A stretch of DNA of 64,000 bases from Limnoperna fortunei (Eukaryota; Mollusca; Bivalvia; Mytilida; Modiolidae), in contig OX104124.1 in the NCBI GenBank assembly GCA_944474755.1, positions 25,332,452 through 25,396,451 on the forward strand. Direction: 5' to 3'. Numbering within the stretch: the stretch's first letter is position 1; the number at the start of each line of letters is the position of its first letter. Positions 34,337 to 45,481 of this stretch are shown one piece after another. The notes beneath the pieces were generated by a model that was given only the letters and a program-made list of their open reading frames with translations, was not told where the DNA came from and did no database searches. The translations under genes were made by a program, and so were the position numbers.

Positions 34337-37235
34337 TGTATGTTGGATTTAAATATTCACTGATAACAAGACATCGCAATTTTTTAAATAAAAAAGTCCA
34401 TTCAATATATAGATTTTGACTGCAAGTATTGACTTTAGTTAGGTAATCGTCTTGTTACTGGATGATGTAGAGATACTTAACAATTTGTAAAGATATCTTG
34501 TCGATTTTACCAGTTTTTTCACATTTACTTGACAGTTTGGTTCGCTGGATTTTGTTCTGTGTTTGTTGCTGTTTATCCCATGGCTTCGTATTAGTATTTT
34601 GGACTGAAATGTGATTGCCACTTTGGTATTTGTTCGGTTCTTCCTGATAGTCTAACAATTATGCATGTAAGGAAAATTTACGTCTGAATTTGAAATAAAG
34701 TGTGTACTTTTTTCTTGTAAAGGCAAAACTTAAAGATCATGTAATCGAAGGCATTCTTGTTAACAGGAAATGTTAAAAGTAAACTGATATTGGTTAAAAC
34801 TTCGAATACTGTAACGGTCTTTTTCGGCCATCAGTGCATTAGTATATCATAGAGTACAAGCGTTCCATGACAAGCCAACATTCAACTCATTTTGAAAAAA
34901 AAATTAGTGAGGTCAAGCATGATGTAATTTTATGTTAATATTTTGTAATTATTGAACATACTAGAAGGAAAGTACATGTACAAGAAGTTAGCGATTTGTG
35001 TGTTGTAAATAAAACGAGACTGTAATAAAATACTTTGTTGTTGTCAATCCGTGTAGATGAAGGGAAATAACTCAGATTCTTAATATTTCAATGCTACTCA
35101 AATAGTAACAAACGTCGACAAATAAAACCTTTTAACCATCTCCATTGCTTTGTTTTTATTAATGGCAATGTAAAATGAGTGAATCAGAATAAGAATTCAA
35201 TTTGTCAGTTGACTAAAAATTAAACGGATACATTTTTTATTCACACAAAACTCGTAAACTTTAATTATTGATCAACAAACTAAGGTCAAAAAGAACAATT
35301 TAATTAACTAATTATACAGTGAAACAAATGCTGAAGGTTTATACCAAGAAAACAGTAGAACTAGTTTTCACTAAGACACCAGTGGTTAATTGTAAATGTC
35401 ATCAAAACATACACCAAGTCTGACGAATTTAATGTGAACGATAAAACGGAGGATATAAACTTTTAGCATACAGAAAACATAAAATTACATTCAGAGAATG
35501 GAAGAGACAAAATACTAGAAATTGACCTTTTCGTCTAATCAGAGTTACAGTCGGCGAGAACACCACTGAAACGGTTGTAAAAAATGGCAAACAAAATTTG
35601 AATTCTAATTAATTTTGCTGAAACTGATGTCAGCCTTAGAACCTACCTTGTCAGATTTGTACGCATTTTCGAAAACATGACTTAAAAAGATATTAAAACT
35701 AACTAAAATTTTAGTCACATATGACTCACATTTTGTTTCCATCACAGGACAGATTAACTAACTCATTAAGATAATTCTCTAAAAAATGTGCTCCTACATT
35801 TTTCATAATAAGTTTAATTGCATTATTATTAAATACAATACACAGCTGTTTACAATCAAGAACTAAATGAAAAAGTTTACCTACGTGTTTGCCACTGATG
35901 CCACTACTTTGACTAGTACTACTTTAAGCCTCTATCAACATCATATGAGAAAGTTTATACAGAGTCTTTTGGTTTCTGTTTATCAAACTTTAGTGCAAAA
36001 AAAAACTAAAAAAATACTAAAAAACAAAAATCATTAAAAAGACAAAACGGGCCGGACACGCATGGTATAAATTAAAATAGGTGACTGGCATGCAACCCCA
36101 AAACACAGAAACGGATATAAAAGATTTTTGCACTAAAAAGTGAAGGAAATAACAGTTTTGGAATACCATAATAATATGTTCATTTTCGTCACGATAGTAA
36201 ATTGATTTTATAGAGTATCTTAAAAATATATGTTTTTACGTTTATATTATGTCAAATATGTATTTATACACATTCCTTCAGAATAAAGTATAAGAGTAGA
36301 CGAGAGCACTTGGACATATCGGATGTATTTTGAAGGATATGTTAAAAGAGCTAAAAATAAAATTTTAAAAGTGAAAAATCTACATTGTAAGGTACTTAAG
36401 TCTGGTAACACGGTTTTTTTTCTGGAATATATTTACATTGCTTATGAAGAGGTTTATTATGGGATAAATGACCAAATATCAGGGAAGGCACGACAAAAGT
36501 CTAGTTAATACTACTACATAATAACTGCAGTGATTATTTTATCGTTCATTAAAAAATAAATCCACACTGAAGCTTCATCTAATGAGTATTAAGCTTAATT
36601 TTCGGTTATTTGTGATTAATTGAATCAGCTGATTTAAATGACAGCTGCATACATGTGTCAACACAAACAGGTGCAATGATTGAACGTAAACTCCATGTCA
36701 TCATTTCTCATTAGAAAATCTAATATTTTTTTACCTCAGTAAAATAGAAAAAAATCATTAAATATCTGTTAGCTCACAATGATATCTGTGAATTTTGTTT
36801 TATTTATTTATTATCTTTGCGTTGTCACAAATCATTTAACTGTTGATTTAATGACAAAAATATGTTGTGGGCATGAAAAGCAGAAAAGTATTGCAAGATG
36901 TTAACCTATATGATACGAAACATATATAAATTGCAGCTTGTATTTTGTTAATCATGCAGACTTAAGAATCAAGGAACCATTATTGTTTCTCACGGATTAA
37001 CGGCCTCCATGGAGTATATTCTGAGTGCCAATTACAACTCGTCACTTTATTTTTATTGTTGACTGCTTTTTGAAGTCACTTCACATGGTACGTGTATCAG
37101 TCATGAATCTTGCGTTTTTGGCTTAATTTATGAGTTTAAAAATCCTGCGACCTTTACATGCGCAATTTTTGAATTCATTATGACAGTATCACTATGACGC
37201 GACTTTCTGACAATCAGCGACATGAGATTCCGGGT
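34337..37235. other. Spacer between GPCR2 and the Tc1 remnant
   Basis: GPCR2 3' flank with its poly(A) signal at 34387-34392, then about 2.8 kb of AT-rich sequence in which I recognise no gene, RNA or repeat. A 61-codon plus-strand frame at 36323-36508 is lysine-rich and taken as chance. Confidence 0.5.
34387..34392 (+). terminator. Poly(A) signal of GPCR2
   Basis: AATAAA 51 bp after the GPCR2 stop codon. Confidence 0.6.
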
Positions 37236-37660
37236 ATGATATAAGGAGGAGGTTGGCAGCATAATGGTATGGAGAGGACACTTTACTAATCATAGAACCC
37301 TACTGGCAATTTAACAGCTACAGCGATGACATTTTCTGCCCAACAGTGGTTCCCTTCTTACTAGACAGGAAGATGTCGGTTTTATTTTCACATGATAGTG
37401 ATCGTGCTAATTTTGGCCGTATTACAACTCCGTTCCTCAACACAACGTTCGAACTCTGCCGTAGCATTGAACATCTCTGGGGACAGATTGAACAACCGAT
37501 AAGAAGACGGCAGCCTATGCCAATAACCTGACGTAAGCTGAAAATTGATGAAGGAATCAACATTCCACAGACCCAAATTCGTCGTCAGAATCGTTCAATG
37601 CCTGGGAGATACAGTGCGTGTTTTCGCACCCAGAAGACACATTTAATCAACTGTTGGGAT
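37236..37660 (+). pseudogene. Tc1/mariner transposase remnant
   Basis: The C-terminal half of a Tc1-type transposase on the plus strand, with frameshifts. Recognisable pieces are VVPFLLDRK, SHDSDRANFGRITTPFL (the region of the second catalytic aspartate), SIEHLWGQIEQPIRRRQP (the NPIEHLW block, its SPDLNP part lost) and, after a frameshift, NIPQTQIRRQNRSMPGRYSA (the IPQ..IRR.I.SM.RR block). The N-terminal DNA-binding half and terminal repeats are not visible. Dead copy lying between the two tandem GPCR genes. Confidence 0.72.
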
Positions 37661-38074
37661 TTGTAATGAAGACGAAAATTGGCGACAGTTTTCACAGATA
37701 AATTTTGAAATTTTAGCAGTTAATGTCTTCGTGGATGTAATAATGATTTTTTAATTTTTTTTGTGATTTTGCAACAAACATATACAAAAAATATACAACA
37801 AAATTTTTAATGTTGCATTTTTATTGGCACTCAGTATATTTCCGTGTAATCAGAACCACAAAGCAAAAGAAAGTTAGTATTCTACGTTTAAAGTGTCAAG
37901 TTAAAGATAGAATTCCACGTAATAAAGTATCACTTTCACTTAATTAGTGCGAATTAATATAGAACAAGGAAGTACATGTAATCACAGTATAATTATCGTT
38001 CTGTACTTGATATACACCAAACATTATATTGTGCAGAAGATTTAAACACGCTTAGAAAAAACCTATGTAACACA

Positions 38075-39223
38075 ATGTTTGAAAATACTTCGCATCGCGA
38101 AGTTAATGACTTGGAATTCTACAACAGAAAGATGACACAGTTGTTATTTCCAAACACAGTGTTTCTTATCATGAGTTGTGCACTATCAGTGACTGGGAAC
38201 ATAATTGTCATGTATATTCATTGGAGAAAGCTACATTCTCACGAAAACTTCCGAATGTTCATACCTTATCTCGCGCTTTTTGATTGTATCGGTAGTGTCG
38301 TCTGCTCATGCATTTCAACAGTACACAATTATATATGGTTCTCCTGGTCAAACGCCCTTTCCTGTAAACTGGCATGGACCTTAGTGAAAAGCAGCCAGTC
38401 AATATGTATTACGTTTTTAGTAATTATTGCGGCACAGAGGTACATCCGAATTTGCCGTCCTTTTCAAGGAAAGATAAGTACATTAGCCAAAGTGTTGTGT
38501 TTCAATGTTGGCTGCGCCTACGTTCTGTTGGAGGGAGTTCCATTAGCATTTTTTGCAGGCATAAACGAGGTTAACAACGCGACGCACAATTTCACGTTTT
38601 TCGAATGCAAGAGAGTGATTCAGAACAATAATTCACAGTTTGTGTATAAAATAATAGAAAGTTTTGTTCGTTGTCTGGTTATTATTTGTATTATTGTTCT
38701 TTATTTTTTATCTGGAAGAAAACTAGCAAAGGTAGCAAAGAAAGTATCAAGCAATCCTGCGCAGTCATTAAATATCGCTGACTTAGCGATGGAATTCAGA
38801 GAAGAAAGCTCCATAACAGCAGGAGGTTCCGTATTTTACTCAGCACAGACCGGGTCAACCCCTAACTTAAATTCCGAAGACGTTTCCGTTTCAATCACAA
38901 ATTATGGAACAACAAATAGGGCATATAAGAAAATGAAGGATCGAAATATAAAATACAGGAGGATTAATTGTATGTTTATAATAATTTCTATTATAATGCT
39001 GTTAACTTACCTGCCAAGGGTAGTTATATCTATATTTGAAACAATTTACACCGATTTCTGGAACTGGTTTATAGATTACGAAACATTCAATGACTACAAT
39101 CTGTTGATCATGCTGTCTGTCTACCGACTGTACATGGTGTCGTTTTTCATCAATCCCATTGTATACAGCGTGATGGATACAGAATTTAGGAGAGAATTAA
39201 AACTGTGTTTCTGTTTTCGATAA
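38075..39223 (+). CDS. Rhodopsin-family GPCR, tandem paralogue (GPCR3)
   Basis: Intronless, 382 residues, seven membrane segments. Landmarks: GN at 41-42, LALFD (D70), C97 with C178, QRY at 121-123, TM6 TYLP, NPIVY at 360-364. Glycosylation sites NTS near the start and NAT/NFT in the second outer loop. The third inner loop has GGSVFYSAQTG (250-260) aligned with the GPCR2 motif, then RNIKYRRINC before TM6. Overall similarity to GPCR2 is strong along the whole length, so the two arose by tandem duplication; 126 bp covering the end of TM6-loop-TM7 differ by only three bases while flanks are much more diverged. Ligand unknown. The first ATG is used; the upstream frame closes shortly before. Confidence 0.92.
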   Translation: MFENTSHREVNDLEFYNRKMTQLLFPNTVFLIMSCALSVTGNIIVMYIHWRKLHSHENFRMFIPYLALFDCIGSVVCSCISTVHNYIWFSWSNALSCKLAWTLVKSSQSICITFLVIIAAQRYIRICRPFQGKISTLAKVLCFNVGCAYVLLEGVPLAFFAGINEVNNATHNFTFFECKRVIQNNNSQFVYKIIESFVRCLVIICIIVLYFLSGRKLAKVAKKVSSNPAQSLNIADLAMEFREESSITAGGSVFYSAQTGSTPNLNSEDVSVSITNYGTTNRAYKKMKDRNIKYRRINCMFIIISIIMLLTYLPRVVISIFETIYTDFWNWFIDYETFNDYNLLIMLSVYRLYMVSFFINPIVYSVMDTEFRRELKLCFCFR

Positions 39224-40314
39224 ACTGACAGAGGTTGTTTAATTGGAATGCAAATGAGGGAGATATTTCGTCATTTGAACAGCTTCATACATAATGGATT
39301 TTTTATTGCAAAGATTAACCTAGATTTATTTTTTTATAGTTTATTTGAAATCTCCATCAAGTGTACTTGATACAAACTTTGCAACAGACAAAACATTGTT
39401 TCAACTACCTTACATTACGCTAGGTAGACGCTATCTTCTTCAGAGGAAATAAGGATTCAATTTTTGGTCTTTTATCCTAACAGTACACTTGTTATAAATA
39501 TAATATAGCATGAAAAGAATTATTATTTATTAATTACTGTTTGCAATTTTAGAATTGAAAGAGACATATAGTGTCATTAGTGACGTCCAAGGTTTCATTT
39601 GTATCGTTGCATTGTCTCTGCGTGAAACCAATATTTGCACCTGTCTTCATTGTGATTTGTCCATGTCCTTGACCGATCATCCTTGAAAGGTTTCAGACAT
39701 GCTACTATCAAAGTCATTTGTTTTCCGAGTCAACAGTGTTTGGGGATAGAATGGAGGGTGAGTAATGACCGTTTGAAACTCCTGATATGTGGCGACTATT
39801 CACAATGCAAAAAACCTCGGCCATGAACTTGCAGAGAACTTTATGATTTAAATGCTAACTGTTGCTTGAAAACATCGGGTCAAAGATCCATTAATAGAAA
39901 CTAATTTGGACTATGCCTTGATAAATGACGAAGACGTAAATTCCTAAAACTTCAATGTGCCCAGCACGAATCACTAAGCAGGTAAATGTGACAGACCAAC
40001 GTTTAGTCCGAGCTACACCACCTCGAGTTTTGCAGTCTTGCAGCCACGCACTATGGACAGTGAAAGTTCATTGTTACCATTTAATAAGAGATTTAGGTTG
40101 ACTGCTGCATTGTTTGGTAAACAGTTAAATCTAATAAATAAGTCTCAGATCCATATACTCTGAACATTCAAAGAAAAAAAATATACTGGGTTTCGTGTCT
40201 GTTGACATATTTACCCTAGGGATTTGATATAATGTTAACTGTGTACAAATCATTCTTGCTGCAGATCAGGAATCACATCTGAGTTTACGAAAAATGGCAA
40301 CTGCAGCTAAGTAA
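39224..40314. other. GPCR3 3' flank to LTR element
   Basis: No convincing gene. A minus-strand stretch around 39550-39690 reads as a short cysteine- and NxT-containing frame without recognised homology. The 5' part of the LTR element whose 3' end follows is not recognisable here. Confidence 0.45.
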
Positions 40315-41115
40315 GATGAAACAATATTTAGAACTCTTGCAGAACCCTTATTTACAGGTGATATTATGTTGCAACCAACATGGCCTGATTTAAATGCAAT
40401 TCTAACTTTTACAACCATGGGTATTGCCAGTCTTTCAATTTTAGGTTTTGTCTTTATGTTTTGTAAAGTAAGAAAGATGGCAACAGCCCTACTTGTTTTA
40501 CAACCAATATCGCACAGTAAAATACAGAGTGCACCATCATTTATTTATGAAAAACCATCTGGTGTGACCACTACTAGTAATCCATCTGTAGTTGAGAAAT
40601 TATTTACAGAAGAATTTTCATGGGTCCATGTATCTGTAATTCTAAGTACCATTATATTACTATTTTTAGTTTTTCATGTATACTTTTTATACAAATCTAA
40701 GAAGGAAAAGAGTACCAAAATCATGCTAGAAATAACATCAGGTGGAAGTTGTGTCACAGTTCCAGTAGATAGTTTGTCATTATGCCCATCTTATTACCAT
40801 TTTTCAATACCAAGTGTTCAAGATATCTCTATTTCTGCACTACCCCAATGTAAAATGTTTGTTATTTGGTCCTCATTTTGTGTTACAAATAAGCTGACAG
40901 GTCAAACTGTCAGAATCCCCACAACAATTGATATTAATATTATTACACATTGCAAAATAAAAAAGATTATACACCAACCATTCAATATATATGTATTGAT
41001 CACGCATCAAGGTTTTGCCTCTACACTCGACCCACCCACTATACCACAATCAGACGGTAATGTTCATTGTAATGGAGTAAATGAATCGACATTATTGTAT
41101 CCAAAACTTGGCTGA
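40315..41115 (+). CDS. C-terminal part of an envelope-like ORF of an LTR element (tentative)
   Basis: Open from 40315 just after a stop; the first ATG at 40366 gives 249 residues. Two strongly hydrophobic segments lie near residues 12-33 (TFTTMGIASLSILGFVFMF) and 88-108. The first is followed by a basic CKVRKMA. The remainder is a polar, cysteine-containing tail ending in PKLG. About 185 bp after the stop comes a guanine-rich polypurine tract directly followed by TGTCATGG, the usual start of an LTR. A last ORF with a membrane anchor placed just before the 3' LTR suggests an envelope-like gene of a gypsy/BEL-type element. This is inference from position and topology; no fusion or cleavage motif is visible. 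The 5' part of the ORF and all of gag-pol are missing. Confidence 0.45.
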   Translation, partial: DETIFRTLAEPLFTGDIMLQPTWPDLNAILTFTTMGIASLSILGFVFMFCKVRKMATALLVLQPISHSKIQSAPSFIYEKPSGVTTTSNPSVVEKLFTEEFSWVHVSVILSTIILLFLVFHVYFLYKSKKEKSTKIMLEITSGGSCVTVPVDSLSLCPSYYHFSIPSVQDISISALPQCKMFVIWSSFCVTNKLTGQTVRIPTTIDINIITHCKIKKIIHQPFNIYVLITHQGFASTLDPPTIPQSDGNVHCNGVNESTLLYPKLG

Positions 41116-41297
41116 TAAATGTTAAAAAAAGAAAGTAATGACCTTGACTGCAAAACTACTATCAGCATTTAATATATTATGTATATTTTATTATTTGGTT
41201 GTATTTAAACACCTTCTATTAATCTGTATATATTAGTATTTTTCAGATACATGTAAAAAGTTAACACTTTGAAGCTTTGGGGTCCAAAGCAGTTGGG

Positions 41298-41314
41298 CCG
41301 GGGGGAGGGGGGGG
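41298..41314 (+). other. Polypurine tract of an LTR element
   Basis: A run of G with one A, the second-strand primer in retroelements, abutting TGTCATGG. Striking in an otherwise AT-rich context. Confidence 0.6.
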
Positions 41315-41760
41315 TGTCATGGTGTATATTTTTCATTAAAATTTTATGCAGAGCAAATTAGACAAAAATAAAAGGAACCGAGTTTAAATAAAAGCAAATA
41401 TTAACATTTATTTTATTCACGTTAAGAAATCGAAAAAAGTTTTCTCACACAACGCTTATTAAATTAACATTTTGAAGCATTTTGTTAAGAATTTAACATT
41501 TATCTTATCTACAAAGAAAAAGATAATTGTGGATTTTTTCGGAGGATTATGTAGGCATTTCGGTATTATTTTTACAATAAACTTTTGTTAAGAGATTAAC
41601 ACCAGTGACATAACTCCATTAACCATGGCATGTGCAAACATATGTACATGGATTAAATTAAGTTTCTATTGTTATTTTTGTGATTATTAAGTAATCACAA
41701 TTAGCACTTTTGGACATGCCACGCTACGCTAACTCACCTGTAGGACCGCCCTTATTTCAC
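41315..41760 (+). mobile_element. 3' LTR, right end uncertain
   Basis: Begins TGTCATGGTGTATATT right after the polypurine tract. AT-rich, with several AATAAA-like words (about 41370 and 41577). A candidate right end ending in CA is ATTTCACA near 41760, but without the 5' copy the boundary cannot be fixed. Confidence 0.4.
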
Positions 41761-41829
41761 AAAAATTATGTGGTCAATCAAATTAATTTAATTAAGAAAT
41801 TTAATTGGTTGATTTAGAAAACAATCCAT

Positions 41830-42115
41830 GATATGATGATAGTTTATTCAATAAAATATCAACCAACAGTACGAAGTCCTAAAACATAACATATACCAAA
41901 ACCAGTATAAATACAAGTGTATGTGCACTTGTCAATTTTGGAGAGTTGACATTTTATCTGGGATGATCCATAAAAGCTCTAGAGCTTGTTTCCAATGGGG
42001 TCCCATTATGTAAACATCTTAAATTGATAAACAGCACATATACCTTAATTGTTTCAGGTGAATATAAGTTTAAAGGAATAAACATTCGTACCTTAAAACA
42101 GTAGGATATTTATTT
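41830..42115 (-). mobile_element. 3' UTR of the CR1/L2-like LINE
   Basis: Non-coding sequence after the LINE stop codon (read leftward). It contains GGGACCCCATTGGAAACAAG, CTCTAGAGCTTTTATGG, GATCATCCCAGAT and ends near an AATAAA read on the minus strand at about 41846, in keeping with CR1-type 3' ends. Confidence 0.5.
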
Positions 42116-42476
42116 TCAATAAAATATGAATGGCTGAGATGAAGAACTACCCGAGTTTTCCATCAAATGATCTTTTACACTATTTTTAAATCTATCTAGA
42201 TTTTTAATACATTTTATGTTATTTGGTAAAGAATTCCAATCAAGTATGCCATTATAATAAAATGTGTTTTTCTGTTGGCTCTTGACTGGTGGGACCCAGA
42301 AGTTATATTCCCTATTTCTTGTGGCATGATTATGCTTATGCCGTACCTTTGTAAAATGCTGATACATATAACTTGGACAATTATGGTTATATATTTTATG
42401 TACATGGTTAAGTCTTAATTGCTTTACACGATTTTCTACATTTACATATCCAATACTTTTTAATACATTATCATCT
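42116..42476 (-). pseudogene. LINE reverse transcriptase ORF, 3' part (after insertion)
   Basis: About 120 codons reading DDNVLKSIGYVNVENRVKQL, then HKIYNHNCP, HNHATRN, WNSLPNNIK and a lysine-rich end. This is the conserved C-terminal region of CR1/L2/jockey-type reverse transcriptase proteins (VenRv.ql, TR, WNsLP). It is the continuation of the frame ending at 46338 on the other side of the 3861-bp insertion. The first codon of the visible open frame (42484) lies inside the inserted element and is not a real start. Confidence 0.85.
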
Positions 42477-43501
42477 CCCAGCAAACAATTTTACGTCGTA
42501 GAAACGTCGTTAAAATGTATGTTTTTGGTTGCAGTAACGTTACTATAAAACGTTATTTTTACGAAAAAATGGATGGTTTTCTTAACGTCGCCTTAACGTT
42601 TTTTGCAACCAATTTACGACGTTTAACAGACATTCACCAAACGTTACGAAAAAATTGTGACGTACACCCGACATTTAGACTACGTATGACTTTGACGAAG
42701 ATGTTCTGTAAACGTTGTCACAACATTAAAAATAATACATAACTCGTTCCCCAGACGTTTGTCTAACGTAATTGAAACAAGCAATTGTTGCATATATGAA
42801 AAAAATGTCTTCCTGAAAATCACTGTTCCGTTTTTTCCTCGAAAGAAATATGGTCATAACCGCATCGTATTTATTAACCACAACAATACATCTCTGATAG
42901 CCAACGTAAAACAAATGCAAGAGATACCAAATGGTGAACATTTCAAGAATTCAAGGAACATATAGAAAGCAACATATAACTGCCTTTATTTCTCGAAAAG
43001 CTCTGTTGCATGCTCCAAAAATACATAGTAGGGTGAAATACAAAATACGATTTTCAAAGGAAAAACGATGCAAATTACTTGTATAATTAAAATAGAAAAA
43101 ATAAATTAGTTTCTAATTTTTTAATTGTTTAAATATTACGAGACAAAACAGTTAATTAAGCCTCTGACACACTGTTGTACAAAAGGACACACAGAAAATA
43201 TAAACAGTAGTTGGTTTAAGACATTAATACATACAGACACAAATACAGCTACATTAATTAAAACACACAAAGGCAATACATATTAAAACATATGTTCAAC
43301 AATTACTTACAGTCAATACACAAAAATACGTGTTGTAGAGAGAGCAAAAAATACAAAAGCAGTTTATTCACAACACAGATTTATATCATGACATCGGGAT
43401 CTTAGGATTTTGTAATATACAATCAATACATTAACTTTTTAAAAGTTTTTGCAGACTTCTGCAATACAGTTACAACTGGTTGCTGTCTGGATTCTGGCAC
43501 C

Positions 43502-43504
<3 letters not shown>

Positions 43505-43578
<74 letters not shown>

Positions 43579-43580
43579 AA
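43505..43580. repeat. (AAAT)n microsatellite
   Basis: About 19 uninterrupted AAAT units inside the TIR element, immediately upstream (minus strand) of a possible last exon. Confidence 0.95.
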
Positions 43581-43834
43581 TGTCTTGCATCTCCCATATT
43601 TTTCATAAGAATTAAAGCAATATAATTTCTTTATCTGATAGACTCTTTTTAACCATCTATTACATTATTATTATTTTATGGAGTACATGAAGCATTCTTT
43701 ATACGACACGGTAGCAGTGGTCAAGTTTGAAGTGTGTGTAAAGCTCTACACAAAATGTTTAAAATATACTGTCATTTTATGAATTTGGTCCCAGGATAAA
43801 AGTTTTATATCAGCGTGTCTCTGTACGCTAACAC

Positions 43835-43995
43835 GAGGGCGTCGGTGGCCGCGTGGTTATGGTAGTTAGTCATCTTCTATTCACCGCGTGAGGGTTGTTC
43901 GGGTTTTTTACCGGGTATTCCTCCTGCAAAAAACCTGGACATAATGATACAGCTAAAAAATTGCTGAAAGTTGCGTCAACCACAATTTAAATAAA
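43835..43995 (+). repeat. SINE with tRNA-like head
   Basis: Starts GGCGTCGGTGGCCGCGTGGT (an A-box-like TGGCCGCGTGG), then GTGAGGGTTGTTCGGG (B-box-like), followed by the 3' domain ACCGGGTATTCCTCCTGC, ACCTGGACATAATGATACAG, TGCTGAAAGTTGCGTCAA. Nearly full length, nested inside the TIR element. Confidence 0.7.
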
Positions 43996-44087
43996 AACTA
44001 ACATAAATCTGAAAATGTTTTGAGACAATCTGTGTTCTGAATACAGTATTATTTGGTTTTCCCTAAGTTAGCAATTATTAAACTTAC

Positions 44088-44188
44088 CTTATATCGATCC
44101 CCTGGTCTATTAGGGGCACGTTTAGGCATTCCGTTATAATCTCCTCCGCATCAATTTCTGTGGCTGACGAATGATTTTCTGTATGCCC
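44088..44188 (-). CDS. Candidate internal exon inside the TIR element
   Basis: A 101-nt segment between a strong acceptor (TTTATTTTCTTCTTCAG) and a perfect donor (GTAAGT). Only one frame is open through it and encodes an acidic stretch with SSATEIDAEEIITECLNVPL. Probably a downstream exon of the same transposon-borne gene as 44447-45481, since orientation agrees. A possible next exon starts at 43500 after TTTTTAG and ends with a stop within 80 nt. Phases between the exons do not all match, so the gene is likely decayed. Confidence 0.35.
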
Positions 44189-44446
44189 CTGAAGAAGAAA
44201 ATAAATCTTTCGGGGTTTTTTGTCATCTGGTTAACAGTAGTTGCACTTCGATAAATTGGTCATTTGCGGCAAAGATTGATGATGGTTTACAGTTTCATAT
44301 TGGTCTAAATAATAATTATTTAAAAGTGTTGACACAAAAACATTTTTGCTCTTCCTTTCAAATAAGCATGTATCATGTAACACGTAACAATCCTGTGTTG
44401 TGGATTTATTATTAATTATATTACAATGATTTAGAAAATAACTTAC

Positions 44447-45481
44447 GTATCATCATCTGACAACACACAGAAAGAATCAGTAATGGAAGCTTTCCTTTTT
44501 CCCTCTTAAACCGTAGTCAGACCATAATGCATTGCTGCCAATTGTCTTCATCATTCGCCATATGGAGTCCCAACCAGAGCTTCCTCCCAGAGCAGTAAGC
44601 AGCGTAAGCTGTACGATAAAAAAAAACAATAAATGATTTTACTATACATATAATCTTAATCCTACTGAAATATATGTAAGAAGAATAATAGGAACCGGAT
44701 TATTTCCTGTATAAGCCATGTTTACAAAATATTTCAGTTTAGGGTCCAAATGCACATAAGAAAATGTCGACTGGCTGAAATCACGTTAAGGAAATATTTC
44801 AGGAAATAAGATCAATTATAAATACATTCTAAGACCCAAATGAATAGGTCTTCTTCTTCTTGTTGGGGGTTTTAACGTCCTACACTGATAAATAAATACC
44901 CATGGTCGGACGGTTGTTAGTTGTTAGTAGTCCATGGACTCCCCCATGGTGGGTTTGTCGATGCCCAGCCTTAGGGATAACTAGTCGAAGAACTCTGCAG
45001 CATATGTTCTACTAGCGGCCGGGATGCTCCGATGTAACGTTGACCTACTCCAGTACCCCACATGGGTAGGAGCGCTTCCGCACTCTGACCTGTCGTCGAG
45101 ATATAACATCTGCAGAGTGAGCAGCCAGTGTGTGCTTTCTTCTGACATTTATGACATGACTAGGTCTAAAATATTACTGCATTTTATACACGCATTCCTT
45201 TTTATTCTTGTTTTCAATTAAACGATATTCGAACGTGATTTTGAGGAAAAGGAATTAAATTATGCGAATGTCGCAACGAAACATTTATACAATATTCAAA
45301 TTCGCTCTTAAAGAATTAAAAGAAGAATAATTACATATCAAAAATATGCTAAACGTTTTCTTATGAATTTTGTCTATTGTATCTTGTATATTATAGTACT
45401 TACCTTTGAGCTTTGTCTTTTCTTTACATGTGGCGAATGACCCAGTTTTCTTTGTTTCAATAGCAAACACTCACAAGACAT
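44447..45481 (-). CDS. Two candidate exons of a transposon-borne gene, DUF4806-like
   Basis: Exon 45404-45481 begins with ATG (MSCECLLLKQRKL) and ends in a perfect donor AAG/GTAAGT. Exon 44447-44608 follows a pyrimidine-rich acceptor (TTTTTTTATCGTACAG). They join in phase 0 and read through LTLLTALGGSSGWDS, IWRMMKTIGSNALWS, DYGLRGKKESFH to a stop at 44477-44479 (69 residues). The pattern leucines-GGSS, then a helix, then xALWSDYGLRGKKxSF resembles the DUF4806 region found in many transposon-associated animal proteins. The match is short and made by eye. In another frame the exon end reads SITDSFCVLSDDD, so a one-base indel may have truncated the protein. The donor GTAAGT at 44446 suggests further exons at 44088-44188. 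Confidence 0.33.
44857..45120. repeat. GC-rich dispersed repeat-like block
   Basis: A segment clearly richer in GC than its surroundings, starting (TTC)n then GGGGGTTTTAACGTCCTAC, with CCATGG self-complementary words and AGCGGCCGGGATGCTCC. The word TTTTAACGTCCTAC recurs at 56723-56736, suggesting two copies of one family. Nested in the TIR element. Class unknown. Confidence 0.35.

Noticed and set aside
42515..42965. Small frames at the end of the TIR element
   Set aside because: They lie in the motif-rich sub-terminal region and show no domain.
43835..43905. tRNA gene
   Set aside because: Has A- and B-box-like words but no cloverleaf arms or acceptor stem that I can pair, and it continues into a SINE 3' domain.
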